Source of the DNA: Pediococcus inopinatus
GTDB lineage: Bacteria > Bacillota > Bacilli > Lactobacillales > Lactobacillaceae
Assembly: GCF_002982135.1 (NCBI RefSeq)
Contig: NZ_CP019981.1
Coordinates: 1,736,001 to 1,800,000, forward strand
Reading direction: 5' to 3'
Length of the DNA stretch: 64,000 bases
Part shown: positions 25,629 through 33,489 of the stretch, in pieces
How positions within the stretch are numbered: position 1 is the stretch's first letter
Layout of the letters: each line of letters opens with the position of its first letter
Translations under genes and position numbers: made by a program
Notes under the pieces: model-generated
Database searches by the model: none
Seen by the model: the letters and a program-made list of their open reading frames with translations, nothing else
What the model was told of the DNA's origin: nothing

Positions 25629-26552
25629 TTGGCGCAACGCAAAAAACACATTTCTACTGTGGAGGTCCGTAACTTTGGCCCAAAAACAAATTTATTTTTC
25701 AACATTGTGATCGGACTTTTCGCACTGACATGTTTACTACCTTTAATCTTTATTGTGATCATCTCACTGTCTAGCGAAAATTCCTTAGTGTCTAACGGTT
25801 ATCAATTTTGGCCTGAACATTGGAGTTTGGCCGGCTATGAATATCTAGCCACCATGAGTGGACAACTGCTAAACGCGCTTGGCATCTCCATACTAGTAAC
25901 GGTATTCGGTACGCTAGTTAATGCTACTTTCACCTCTACTTATGCCTACTCGATTTCACGGACAAGCTTTAAATACAAAAAGTTTTTTACCATTTTTTGC
26001 TTAATTACGATGCTGTTTACGCCCGGAATGGTCGCTAACTATATCGTCATGACCAATCTGCTTCAGTTAAAAGATACTATCTGGGCGTTAATCCTACCCA
26101 TGGCGGTCAGTCCGTTTAACATCATCGTCATGCGAACCTTCTTCAAACGTCAGGTAAACGAGTCGATTATCGAAGCCGCCCGGATTGACGGAGCTGGTGA
26201 ACTACGGATCTTTGCTCGCATCGTTTTACCATTGGCAGTTCCAGGAATTGCTACTATCAGTCTATTCGCGGCGCTAGGCTACTGGAACGATTGGTTTAAC
26301 GCGTTACTGTATATCCAGGATTCGCACCTGGTACCTTTACAGTATTTACTAATGAAGATTCAATCTAACATTCAAATGCTGTCACAAAACGCATCCCAAA
26401 GCGCTCAATACGCTGGTGGGGCTGCCAGGATTCCGCAAGAGGCAACGCGAATGGCCATGGTTGTCATTTCCATTTTGCCAATTGCGCTCAGCTATCCATT
26501 TTTCCAGAAATACTTTGTCAAAGGGCTAACTATTGGCGGTGTAAAAGAATAA
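25629..26552 (+). CDS. ABC sugar permease, LplC/YtcP type
   Basis: About 307 aa with six helices and the EAA loop IIEAARIDGAGELRIFARIV near residue 190. Partner of the preceding permease. Translation most likely starts at TTG 25629 (MAQRKKHIS), eight bases after AGGAGG at 25615-25620; the GTG at 25620 overlaps that site and is rejected. The C-terminus PFFQKYFVKGLTIGGVKE is the standard end of the family. Confidence 0.87.
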   Translation: MAQRKKHISTVEVRNFGPKTNLFFNIVIGLFALTCLLPLIFIVIISLSSENSLVSNGYQFWPEHWSLAGYEYLATMSGQLLNALGISILVTVFGTLVNATFTSTYAYSISRTSFKYKKFFTIFCLITMLFTPGMVANYIVMTNLLQLKDTIWALILPMAVSPFNIIVMRTFFKRQVNESIIEAARIDGAGELRIFARIVLPLAVPGIATISLFAALGYWNDWFNALLYIQDSHLVPLQYLLMKIQSNIQMLSQNASQSAQYAGGAARIPQEATRMAMVVISILPIALSYPFFQKYFVKGLTIGGVKE

Positions 26553-26575
26553 TTTAATAAAGGGGAACTAAACAT

Positions 26576-28045
26576 ATGAAGAAAATTACAAAGCTTTTAC
26601 TTACAGGAGTGGCACTGATGGGCGTTGCATTGAGTGTTGCTGGTTGTTCATCCAAACAAGCAGACGACAATTCAGGTGGCACTAAAACGTTAACGATGTA
26701 TCAAATTGGAGAAAAGCCTAAAAATTATGACACCTTAATAAAAAAGGCCAACAAAACCATCGAAAAGAAATATAACGCTAAACTCAAAATTAATTACATT
26801 GGTTATGGGGATTATGCACAGAAAATGGCCGTCATTGTTTCTTCAGGTGAAGCCTATGATATTGCAAAGGCGGATAACTACACACTAAATGCTCAAAAAG
26901 GGGCTTACGCTGACTTAACTGAATTGCTTCCAAAATATGCATCCAAAGCTTATAAAAATTTAGATTCAGCGTATATCAAGGGAAACAAAGTTAATGGCAA
27001 ACTGTACGCTTTACCGGTCAATGCAAATGTCTCAACAACCGAAACTATTGCATTCAACAAATATTACCTTGATAAATATGACATCGATATCAGCAAAGTT
27101 TCTTCATACAGTGATTTAGAATCTGCTTTGAAGAAGTTCCATGCTAACGAACCTAACGTTGTCGGATTTGCTGCTGTGAAAGGTTTCAAATCAGCTGCTG
27201 ACTTTGATTATCCGCTCTCAAGTCGACTTCCTTTTGCGGTAGATACTTCTTCTAACGGAGATCCCACAAAAATTGTCAATCAATATAATTCAGCTCAGAT
27301 GTTAGAAAATTTGGAAGCTTTGCATAGTTACTATAAAAAAGGATATATCGCCCAAGATGCTGCAACAAGTACTAAAGAATATCTATTGGATAGCAAGACA
27401 TGGTTTGCGCGTCAAGAAGCCCAAGGGCCATATGATTACGGCGATCAAGCTTTAAACACAGCCGCAGGAAGTAAAGATGCCATTGTTACTAAAGAAATTA
27501 CCACTCCTTTAAAGGCAACCGGAAATGCGCAAATGTTTAACTGGGTCGTTGGAAATGCTTCAAAGAACAAAACCCTATCTGTTAAAGTCCTTGGTCTGTT
27601 AAATAGCGATCCCGACTTATTGAATGGCCTAGTTTGGGGTGAAGAAGGCAAGGCTTGGGAAAAGACCGGTGATGCTGATAAAATCAAACTTTTACCCGGT
27701 TATAAAGCAGACGAAAGTATGGGCGCTTGGATGACTGGTAATAACCAGATTTTATACACAACAACCGATGTTACCGACAAAGAAATTGCAACCCGTGATA
27801 ACACGATTAAAACGGCTAAAGAATCACCAATTTTAGGTTTTAACCCTGACATATCAAAAATCAAAACTCAAATTACTAATATTCAAAATGTGATGGATCA
27901 GTATGGGGATATCCTTAATACGGGGACTGCAGAACCTAAAGCAACGATCAAGCAAATGAACAAAGCCTTGAAATCAGCAGGCTATGCCGAAGTTCAAAAA
28001 GAATTACAAACCCAATATGACAAGTTCTTAAAGGCTCAAAAATAA
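26576..28045 (+). CDS. ABC transporter substrate-binding lipoprotein (DUF3502-like)
   Basis: A 489-aa solute-binding protein. Signal peptide with lipobox LSVAGC (Cys24) anchors it outside the membrane. The C-terminal half (ILGFNPDISKIKTQITNIQNV and on) resembles the DUF3502 region found in LipO/YtcQ-type binding proteins that pair with LplB/LplC permeases. The ligand is an unknown oligosaccharide. AAAGGGGAAC precedes ATG 26576. Last gene before a tandem repeat that separates it from yesL. Confidence 0.88.
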   Translation: MKKITKLLLTGVALMGVALSVAGCSSKQADDNSGGTKTLTMYQIGEKPKNYDTLIKKANKTIEKKYNAKLKINYIGYGDYAQKMAVIVSSGEAYDIAKADNYTLNAQKGAYADLTELLPKYASKAYKNLDSAYIKGNKVNGKLYALPVNANVSTTETIAFNKYYLDKYDIDISKVSSYSDLESALKKFHANEPNVVGFAAVKGFKSAADFDYPLSSRLPFAVDTSSNGDPTKIVNQYNSAQMLENLEALHSYYKKGYIAQDAATSTKEYLLDSKTWFARQEAQGPYDYGDQALNTAAGSKDAIVTKEITTPLKATGNAQMFNWVVGNASKNKTLSVKVLGLLNSDPDLLNGLVWGEEGKAWEKTGDADKIKLLPGYKADESMGAWMTGNNQILYTTTDVTDKEIATRDNTIKTAKESPILGFNPDISKIKTQITNIQNVMDQYGDILNTGTAEPKATIKQMNKALKSAGYAEVQKELQTQYDKFLKAQK

Positions 28046-28110
28046 ATATAAGTATCATTCGAGCTGGTCAGTTTAACGGCTGATCAGCTCCATACATAGG
28101 CCAGCATGAA

Positions 28111-28344
28111 ATTCTGCAAATGCCAAATAGTCTTAATCTACGAGGAGGGCCAGTCCGACTTAATGCTTTAGCATTTAGCGAGGATGGACATCCGTACCGA
28201 AAATAAGATTTTGCGAACGCCAAATAGTCTTAATCTACGAGGAGGGCCAGTCCAACTTAGCGCTTTAGCGGTTAGCGAGGATGGACATCCGTACCGAGAA
28301 TAAAATTTTGCGAACGCAAAATAGTCCTTAAAAACGAGGAGGAA
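28111..28344 (+). repeat. 97-bp tandem repeat, 2.4 copies, upstream of yesL
   Basis: Copies begin at 28111, 28208 and 28305 (exact 97-bp period); the third stops at its GAGGAGG, which is the ribosome binding site of yesL. Each full copy has TTGC-AA-GCCAAATAGTC, ACGAGGAGGG, and a hairpin CCA(G)TCC ... GGATGG enclosing CTTAATGC-TTTA-GCATTTAG. In copy 2 the inner stem is changed on both sides (GCGC/GCGG), so part of the pairing is kept. GGATGG can also pair with the following CATCC. No ORF follows the copies' ribosome binding sites. Confidence 0.8.
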
Positions 28345-28351
28345 ATTCACA

Positions 28352-28954
28352 TTGATCAGTCTTGGAGTACAAAAAATATTAGTCCGCGCATACGTTTTAA
28401 TAAAACTTAGTTTATTATTTTGGGCATACGCCTTCTCCGGATTATTAATTTTCGGAATTGGTCCTGCTTTACTAACCATTGCTGAACTCTACCAACAGCA
28501 TCAATGGTCCTATGAAAAGATTAAATTTAAAGCAGGCTGGCAACTGTTCAAACGTAATTTCAAATTTGGTAATCTGTACTTTTACCTGCTAGCGACTGTT
28601 TTAACCGGATTGGGTATAAATCTTTTCTTATCCGTACAAACTCCGGGGTTAGCCTTCCTAGTTACTGATTTCGTGATTATGTTTGTGATTTGTCTAGTCC
28701 TCAGTATGTTCCATTATGGATTACTGTTGAATGCCAATTACGAGGTTAATCTACGAACTACTCTCAAGCTTTCCTTTATTCAGTTTTTTAACAACTTCTT
28801 AGATGTGATTAAGTTACTGGCAGGCTTCATCGCCATTCTCATCATCACCTACAAGTTTCCAGGCCTCATCCTATTTGCCACCGTCCCGGCTTTCATTGTC
28901 TGGACAACAATTGTAAGCAAGAAGTGGTATCAAAAACTGGCCTTTGTCATCTAA
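28352..28954 (+). CDS. YesL family membrane protein (DUF624)
   Basis: A 200-aa protein with four to five hydrophobic helices; the conserved family segment is FSGLLIFGIGPALLTIAEL near residue 28. YesL proteins of unknown mechanism are regularly coded beside LplB/LplC-type oligosaccharide ABC systems, which holds here. Translation starts at TTG 28352, eight bases after ACGAGGAGG, the end of the third tandem-repeat copy. It closes the operon at a strong terminator. Confidence 0.85.
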   Translation: MISLGVQKILVRAYVLIKLSLLFWAYAFSGLLIFGIGPALLTIAELYQQHQWSYEKIKFKAGWQLFKRNFKFGNLYFYLLATVLTGLGINLFLSVQTPGLAFLVTDFVIMFVICLVLSMFHYGLLLNANYEVNLRTTLKLSFIQFFNNFLDVIKLLAGFIAILIITYKFPGLILFATVPAFIVWTTIVSKKWYQKLAFVI

Positions 28955-28955
28955 A

Positions 28956-29004
28956 ACAAAAAATAGACTTAACTAAAATTTGAATTTAGTTAAGTCTATT
29001 TTTA
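28956..29004. terminator. bidirectional terminator, yesL / GNAT
   Basis: AAATAGACTTAACTAAA and TTTAGTTAAGTCTATTT form a perfect 17-bp stem around ATTTGAA, with A and T tracts on the two sides, ending both convergent genes. Confidence 0.92.
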
Positions 29005-29006
29005 TA

Positions 29007-29528
29007 TTAGAGTACTTTCTGCATCAAAAAATCTGTTTGTTCGTCATCACCCATGAAAAATGAGTGTTGGCCGATGCGCTTAAACCCGAGTTTTTCATAA
29101 AACTGCTTGGCCGGATCATTATGTTCCCAAACGCCAAGCCAAATTTTTGCTTTATGATTCTCTGCCGCTAATTTCTCAGCCACTTGAATTAGATACGTGC
29201 CTAATCCTTGATGTTTGAAGGCTGGCCGAATGTAAATTCGTTCCACTTCCAAACTATCTGGGCCCATCTTTTCAGACTGCGCGTCATTTACATTAAGTTT
29301 TAAATAGCCTGCGACTTCATCGTTAAGTTCAATAAAATAAAACCTAGAATCCGGGTTGGCTAATTCCCGCTGTAACTTTTTGGATTCATATGCCGTTGTT
29401 AAGAAGTCATCCATGATCTCTGGTGGATTGTATGGTCCAAACGTATCCGTATAAGTCTCAATACTAATTTGTTGTAATTGTTGCCAGTCTTTAACACCGA
29501 TTCTTTTAAGTTTGCCTTTTTCTGTCAT
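29007..29528 (-). CDS. GNAT N-acetyltransferase, PaiA/spermidine-acetyltransferase-like
   Basis: A 173-aa GNAT protein. ERIYIRPAFKHQGLGTYLIQ is motif A with the acetyl-CoA loop, and WLGVWEHNDPAKQFYEKLGF is motif B; the latter wording (LGVWE.N..A..FYEK.GF) is characteristic of the PaiA-like group, which acetylates polyamines or related amines. GGAGATG lies upstream of ATG 29528. Single gene. Confidence 0.82.
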   Translation of the reverse strand: MTEKGKLKRIGVKDWQQLQQISIETYTDTFGPYNPPEIMDDFLTTAYESKKLQRELANPDSRFYFIELNDEVAGYLKLNVNDAQSEKMGPDSLEVERIYIRPAFKHQGLGTYLIQVAEKLAAENHKAKIWLGVWEHNDPAKQFYEKLGFKRIGQHSFFMGDDEQTDFLMQKVL

Positions 29529-29607
29529 TTAAAACATCTCCGATTAGTTTCTATCATTCGATTTTACACTAAACAATTCGTCCTGCCAATTGTTTAATCA
29601 CTAACCA

Positions 29608-29639
29608 CAAAAAAACAATCCCATCAGGATTGCTTTTTA
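29608..29639 (-). terminator. intrinsic terminator after the methionine synthase-like gene
   Basis: On the minus strand CAATCC and GGATTG pair around TGATG, followed by TTTTTTT, just past the stop at 29644. Confidence 0.8.
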
Positions 29640-29643
29640 ATCC

Positions 29644-30759
29644 CTATTCTGGCCAAACATATTTGGCTGTATCAATCACTAGTTGCAATTTATTCCATTG
29701 ATCGTCTTCTGTTAAATGATTGCCTTCCTCTGTAGAAGCAAAACCACATTGAGCTGACAAACAGAGATCTTCCAATGGCACATATTGGCTCGCGTCTTTA
29801 ATTCTGGCCTTTAAATCTGCCTGTGATTCCAATTCTGGTTTCTTAGAGGTCACTAAGCCAAGCACGATACGTTGGTGACGGCCATTGTCTGCAATTTTTT
29901 TAAGAGGTTCAAAACCGCCAGAACGTTCGTCATCATACTCCAAGAAGTATCCATCAATATGCAATTGGGCTAAATAATCGGCCACTGGATCGTAAGCGCC
30001 GGCACCAGCCCATGTTGAAGCGTAGTTTCCACGACAAACGTGCATCGTCAAAGTTAAGTCATCCGGTTTATTATCAGCGATTGCATTAATGGCTCTAACC
30101 GCGGCTTCAGCGAGCGGTTTCAGAGCTGGATTAAGGGTGCCTTTTGAAAAACTAGCCCACATTCCCCATGATGTGTCATCAATTTGCAGATAGCGACAGC
30201 CCAAATCATAGAAGTGTTGCACTGTCTTTTGATAAGCAACAATGATATCTTCAGTGAAGGCATCAACATCATAATTGTAGTATTCATCATAAATTGAAGC
30301 GTCCTTATTTGGAAATAAAACTGAAGGACTAGGAATTGTTTGTTTAGCAGTTACGCCATCAGGGACAATGCTATTCAAATATTTAAAGCCTTCAAAGAAA
30401 GGATGATCAGGATTATAAGTCACTTTATCTGTGTATTTAATCCCGCCTTTACGAGTTTCCAAACCGTTAAACGTGTACCCTTTTTCAGGAACGAAAAACT
30501 GGGCTCCCTTTAAGCCATCAATGAAATCGAGATGCCACCAGCTACGGTTAAATTCGCCGTCGGTCACAGCTTTCAAACCAAGGTCAACTTGCTTTTTAAC
30601 AATTCGACTAACTTCTTGGTCCTCTACTTGTTTGAGTTCCTCTGCACTAATTTTTTTGTCATTAAAATTTGCCCTTGCCTGCTTTAAAGCTGCTGGCCGT
30701 AATAAACTCCCTACTTCATCATACCGATATGGAAACTTGCTTTGTACACTAACTGTCAT
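29644..30759 (-). CDS. cobalamin-independent methionine synthase-like methyltransferase (YxjG type)
   Basis: A 371-aa MetE C-terminal-domain protein of the YxjG/YxjH group. Zinc ligands are visible as His and Cys in TMHVCRGN near 230 and Cys in AQCGFAST near 335; LQIDDTSWG and FLEYDDERSGGFEPL are also conserved. It would transfer a methyl group to homocysteine (or act in methionine salvage), without the N-terminal MetE folate-binding half. AAAGGAG precedes; ATG 30759 is preferred to GTG 30768, which abuts the site. Controlled by an upstream T-box. Confidence 0.88.
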   Translation of the reverse strand: MTVSVQSKFPYRYDEVGSLLRPAALKQARANFNDKKISAEELKQVEDQEVSRIVKKQVDLGLKAVTDGEFNRSWWHLDFIDGLKGAQFFVPEKGYTFNGLETRKGGIKYTDKVTYNPDHPFFEGFKYLNSIVPDGVTAKQTIPSPSVLFPNKDASIYDEYYNYDVDAFTEDIIVAYQKTVQHFYDLGCRYLQIDDTSWGMWASFSKGTLNPALKPLAEAAVRAINAIADNKPDDLTLTMHVCRGNYASTWAGAGAYDPVADYLAQLHIDGYFLEYDDERSGGFEPLKKIADNGRHQRIVLGLVTSKKPELESQADLKARIKDASQYVPLEDLCLSAQCGFASTEEGNHLTEDDQWNKLQLVIDTAKYVWPE

Positions 30760-30800
30760 CTTACGCACTCTCCTTTAATTTTTTTCAAATTTAAGCAATA

Positions 30801-31065
30801 AAAAAAGTCCCTGGAATAAATATATTCCAAGGACGAATCATCTCGCGGTACCACCTTAATTTTCGTTTGATTCACACCAAACGACTTAAAAGTACAGCAG
30901 AATCTGCTATACTTGTACGCGTTAATGGGCGCACCCAACGTTATCTAATCAATTGATTCGACACCGTTTATCTCCAAGACCATCTTCATCGCTAAATTGT
31001 GGCTCCTTTTCACCAACCGGAACCTCTCTGAAAGTCAATCGCACGACTACTCATCTTTTCATTGC
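30801..31065 (-). promoter_or_regulatory. T-box leader (probably tRNA-Met responsive)
   Basis: Minus-strand leader with the T-box AAGGTGGTACCGCG (30857-30844), the AG-bulge/GNUG-like Stem I parts (AGAGAGG and GGTTGGTGAAAAGGAGCC), and a terminator stem GTCCTTGGAATA/TATTCCAGGGAC followed by six T (30807-30834 plus tract). A candidate specifier ATG lies in GATGAAGATGGTC, which with the downstream methyltransferase points to methionine starvation sensing. The specifier assignment is inferred. Confidence 0.9.
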
Positions 31066-31158
31066 TCTTTTATTAATTTGATTTTAATGCAATTCTAATC
31101 GTGATAAAATGAATTGTCAAGTCTCAAAATAAAACGGATGATAAGTTTTTACATCTGG

Positions 31159-31746
31159 TTATTTTTTCCTGCCAAAAAAGAAACTGGCCCCTGCAAAAAG
31201 CATCAATATGACGCCAATGATTCTAATTACATTACTCTGTTTTTCGGATGTTTGTGGCAAAACAGTTAATTTTTCAGAATTATATTCACTCAATTTTTCC
31301 TTGTTTGAAACAACAGGTTTGGCACTATCCTTACTTTCAACTGTTGTGTTTGCCTTTGATTGTGGTGCCGTTTTGCTGTAAATTACAGTATGAGTCTTTT
31401 TATCGTCATTTTTAATGTTGTCATTTGGATTATGCATGGAACCTTGTTGTCTAGTAGAAATTGAATTTGTTCTGGGTGCTGCAGGGGTCCGACTGTAGGT
31501 TATGGTATGAGTTTTCTCATCACGACTGATAATATAAAATTCCGGGTCATGCATGGAACCCTGCATAAACGACGAACTAGAGCTGGAATTTGCATTAGCG
31601 CTTGAAGATACTGACTGATCACTAGTGATCGTGCTACTACTTGTCTCATTGGCTCTTGAATCAGCCCTAGTTTTTTGGCTAGCTGCTCCGCTGACTAGGG
31701 TGCCTAAAGCCGATAAACTAATCAGTAACACTTTAATTTTTTTCAT
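31159..31746 (-). CDS. small sortase-anchored surface protein (LPQTS)
   Basis: A 195-aa wall protein: signal peptide (MKKIKVLLISLSALGTLVSG), a serine-rich stretch, two imperfect repeats of about 40 residues each starting QGSMH(D/N)P and holding KTHT(I/V)(T/I)YS(R/K)T, and a sorting signal LPQTSE followed by a hydrophobic helix and FGRKK. The motif is LPQTS rather than LPxTG. Function unknown. GGGGA lies nine bases before ATG 31746. Alone between the T-box and the deformylase-like gene. Confidence 0.8.
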   Translation of the reverse strand: MKKIKVLLISLSALGTLVSGAASQKTRADSRANETSSSTITSDQSVSSSANANSSSSSSFMQGSMHDPEFYIISRDEKTHTITYSRTPAAPRTNSISTRQQGSMHNPNDNIKNDDKKTHTVIYSKTAPQSKANTTVESKDSAKPVVSNKEKLSEYNSEKLTVLPQTSEKQSNVIRIIGVILMLFAGASFFFGRKK

Positions 31747-31884
31747 TACAACCATTCCCCTGTATTTACATGTATTAACCTATTCGTCCGATAATAAAGA
31801 TTTTATTGTTAACCATGAAAAGGCTAACACACTTTTAATGGTGCGTAAAATTTCCCCACAAAAATAATGACTTAGGAGATAAAC

Positions 31885-32295
31885 ATGATTAAACCAATCA
31901 ATCGCGACACCACTTTTCTTTCTCAAAAAGCAATTAAAGCCAACAAATCAGATCAACAAGTGGTCACCAATTTGCTGGACACGCTCAAGTTTCACAAGGA
32001 TCATTGTGTTGGCATGGCTGCAAATATGATCGGTGTCAACAAACGGATTATTGTTGTTCAAATGGGACCTCTGGCTGTGCCCATGATTAATCCAATTATT
32101 ACCAAAAAAGTCGCCGCATTCACCACTAAAGAAGGTTGTTTGTCTCTATTGGGTGAGCGTCCAACTACTAGGTATAAACAAATTGAAGTCACTTATCTGG
32201 ATCAAAAATTCATTCCTCATAAACAGCAATTTTCAGATTGGATTGCCCAAATTATCCAACATGAAGTTGACCATTGCGAAGGAATTTTAATTTGA
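31885..32295 (+). CDS. peptide deformylase-like protein
   Basis: A 136-aa protein of the deformylase fold. Metal ligands are kept: Cys85 in EGCLS (83-87) and His126/His130 in QHEVDH with Glu127. Motif 1 is VGMAANMIG, with Met48 where active deformylases have the catalytic Gln of GxGLAAxQ. It is also shorter than the 180-200 aa of the main Gram-positive enzyme. It may be a paralogue with altered activity. TTAGGAG precedes ATG 31885. Not in an operon. Confidence 0.82.
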   Translation: MIKPINRDTTFLSQKAIKANKSDQQVVTNLLDTLKFHKDHCVGMAANMIGVNKRIIVVQMGPLAVPMINPIITKKVAAFTTKEGCLSLLGERPTTRYKQIEVTYLDQKFIPHKQQFSDWIAQIIQHEVDHCEGILI

Positions 32296-32396
32296 AAAAT
32301 CAAAGGAACCCACTAAGTTATAATCTAACTTTAAATATTCCCCATATTCTGTTCTAGCGTGGAAGGTACCGTACAGCTCCTGAAATTTCTACTCGT

Positions 32397-32738
32397 ATGC
32401 AAGTTCATCTGCACTTATTGGGATCCTTGATCATGCGTGTTGGCTTTATTTTTATAGATGCTATTGCTCTGTGCAAGTGTTTAGCAATGTCAGTCTATTC
32501 AAAAATAAAAAACCATCCAATCATTGATTGGGCCATTATTTTAGCGGTTGACTACTTGCTTTTCCATACACTTTTATGGGAAACTGAAAGTTGGTACAGT
32601 CAGGCTATCCTGCCTCTACTGTTCTTAACTGTCACTTTTCCAACCCCATTTTTGAAAGAATCAACCAGCTTCCAAAGCTTCAATTATCATTCCAAAGGGA
32701 TCCAAGCTCAATGGCTTCGTAGTTTTTTTAAAAACTAA
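32397..32738 (+). CDS. hypothetical membrane protein, possibly a gene remnant
   Basis: A 113-codon ORF with two or three hydrophobic stretches (LLGSLIMRVGFIFIDAIAL, IIDWAIILAVDYLLFHTLL, AILPLLFLTVTF). No ribosome binding site is seen before ATG 32397 and no family is recognised; the frame is open upstream to about 32350 without a better start. It may be a degraded gene or a chance ORF. The 32296-32980 region otherwise shows only one more small ORF. Confidence 0.3.
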   Translation: MQVHLHLLGSLIMRVGFIFIDAIALCKCLAMSVYSKIKNHPIIDWAIILAVDYLLFHTLLWETESWYSQAILPLLFLTVTFPTPFLKESTSFQSFNYHSKGIQAQWLRSFFKN

Positions 32739-32788
32739 TCAACGCTATATTTTAAAAAAGCACAACTTATCTTATTGCTCACGGTAAA

Positions 32789-32956
32789 ATGACGAAAGTA
32801 ACATACCGGATTGTCTTAACAAATCCGCGTAAAACAGTCCAAAGGATTCAAATTGTACAAACGTTGAAGTACAAATTGGCACCTAATCCACTTAAAACTA
32901 ATGGAGTTTCACAAACTTACAGCTCCTTAATTTATACATTCAGTACTAAAGCGTAA
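32789..32956 (+). CDS. hypothetical small protein (55 aa), doubtful
   Basis: ATG 32789 to TAA 32956, MTKVTYRIVLTNPRKT and on, with a basic, beta-prone composition and no hydrophobic segment. The only upstream purine stretch is CACGGTAAA. No family recognised; it could be the end of a decayed gene. It precedes gtrA by 24 bases. Confidence 0.25.
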   Translation: MTKVTYRIVLTNPRKTVQRIQIVQTLKYKLAPNPLKTNGVSQTYSSLIYTFSTKA

Positions 32957-32980
32957 TCAAAAAAATTGTGAGGCCAAAAC

Positions 32981-33415
32981 TTGCTCAAACTAAAAAAGCT
33001 TTTTATCCGTTATTACAGCGTAATTAGTTACTTATTTTTTGGTGGTTTAACCACCCTAATTAATATTGTTATATTTAAAGTTTTGAATAATGCCACTACT
33101 TGGAACTATCAATTTTCAAACGTTGCGGCCTGGTGTTTATCGGTTTTATTTGCCTATGTAACTAACAAACAATGGGTATTCAATTCAAAAACCTCCAACT
33201 CAAAATCACTGATACAAGAAGTGGGATCATTCTTCTTTTTCCGAATCATATCTCTACTTTTCGATATGCTGATCATGTGGACAGGAATCTCGCTTTTAGG
33301 CGGAAATGCGCTATTGGTAAAAATCATTGATAACGTGTTAATTGTCATTATTAACTATGTGTTCAGTAAACTATTCATTTTTACTTCTGCACCAGATCAT
33401 TCGGTAACCAAATGA
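32981..33415 (+). CDS. GtrA family membrane protein
   Basis: A 144-aa protein with four predicted helices. FLFFGGLTTLINIVIFKVLN, YVTNKQWVFNS and the final NYVFSKLFIF are typical of GtrA, a small family thought to flip or help export lipid-linked sugars for wall or teichoic-acid glycosylation. Translation starts at TTG 32981 with GTGAGG upstream. No glycosyltransferase is adjacent, although a GT8 gene lies 2.4 kb away. Confidence 0.82.
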   Translation: MLKLKKLFIRYYSVISYLFFGGLTTLINIVIFKVLNNATTWNYQFSNVAAWCLSVLFAYVTNKQWVFNSKTSNSKSLIQEVGSFFFFRIISLLFDMLIMWTGISLLGGNALLVKIIDNVLIVIINYVFSKLFIFTSAPDHSVTK

Positions 33416-33432
33416 TCCAGTAAAAAATAGAA

Positions 33433-33480
33433 AAAATGGTCTGAAACAGGATTCACTTCCGCTTCAGGCCATTTTTATTT
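33433..33480. terminator. bidirectional terminator, gtrA / ABC-2 permease
   Basis: AAATGGTCTGAA and TTCAGGCCATTT pair (one G-U) around a GC-containing loop; followed by TTATTTT and preceded by AAAAAA. Confidence 0.82.
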
Positions 33481-33489
33481 TAGTAATTT

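Noticed and set aside
28168-28479. 103-codon minus-strand ORF across the tandem repeat
   Set aside because: It runs antisense through the repeat and the start of yesL, has no ribosome binding site, and its composition follows the repeat.
30756-30938. 60-codon ORF in the leader of the methionine synthase-like gene
   Set aside because: It lies within the T-box antiterminator and terminator and has no ribosome binding site.
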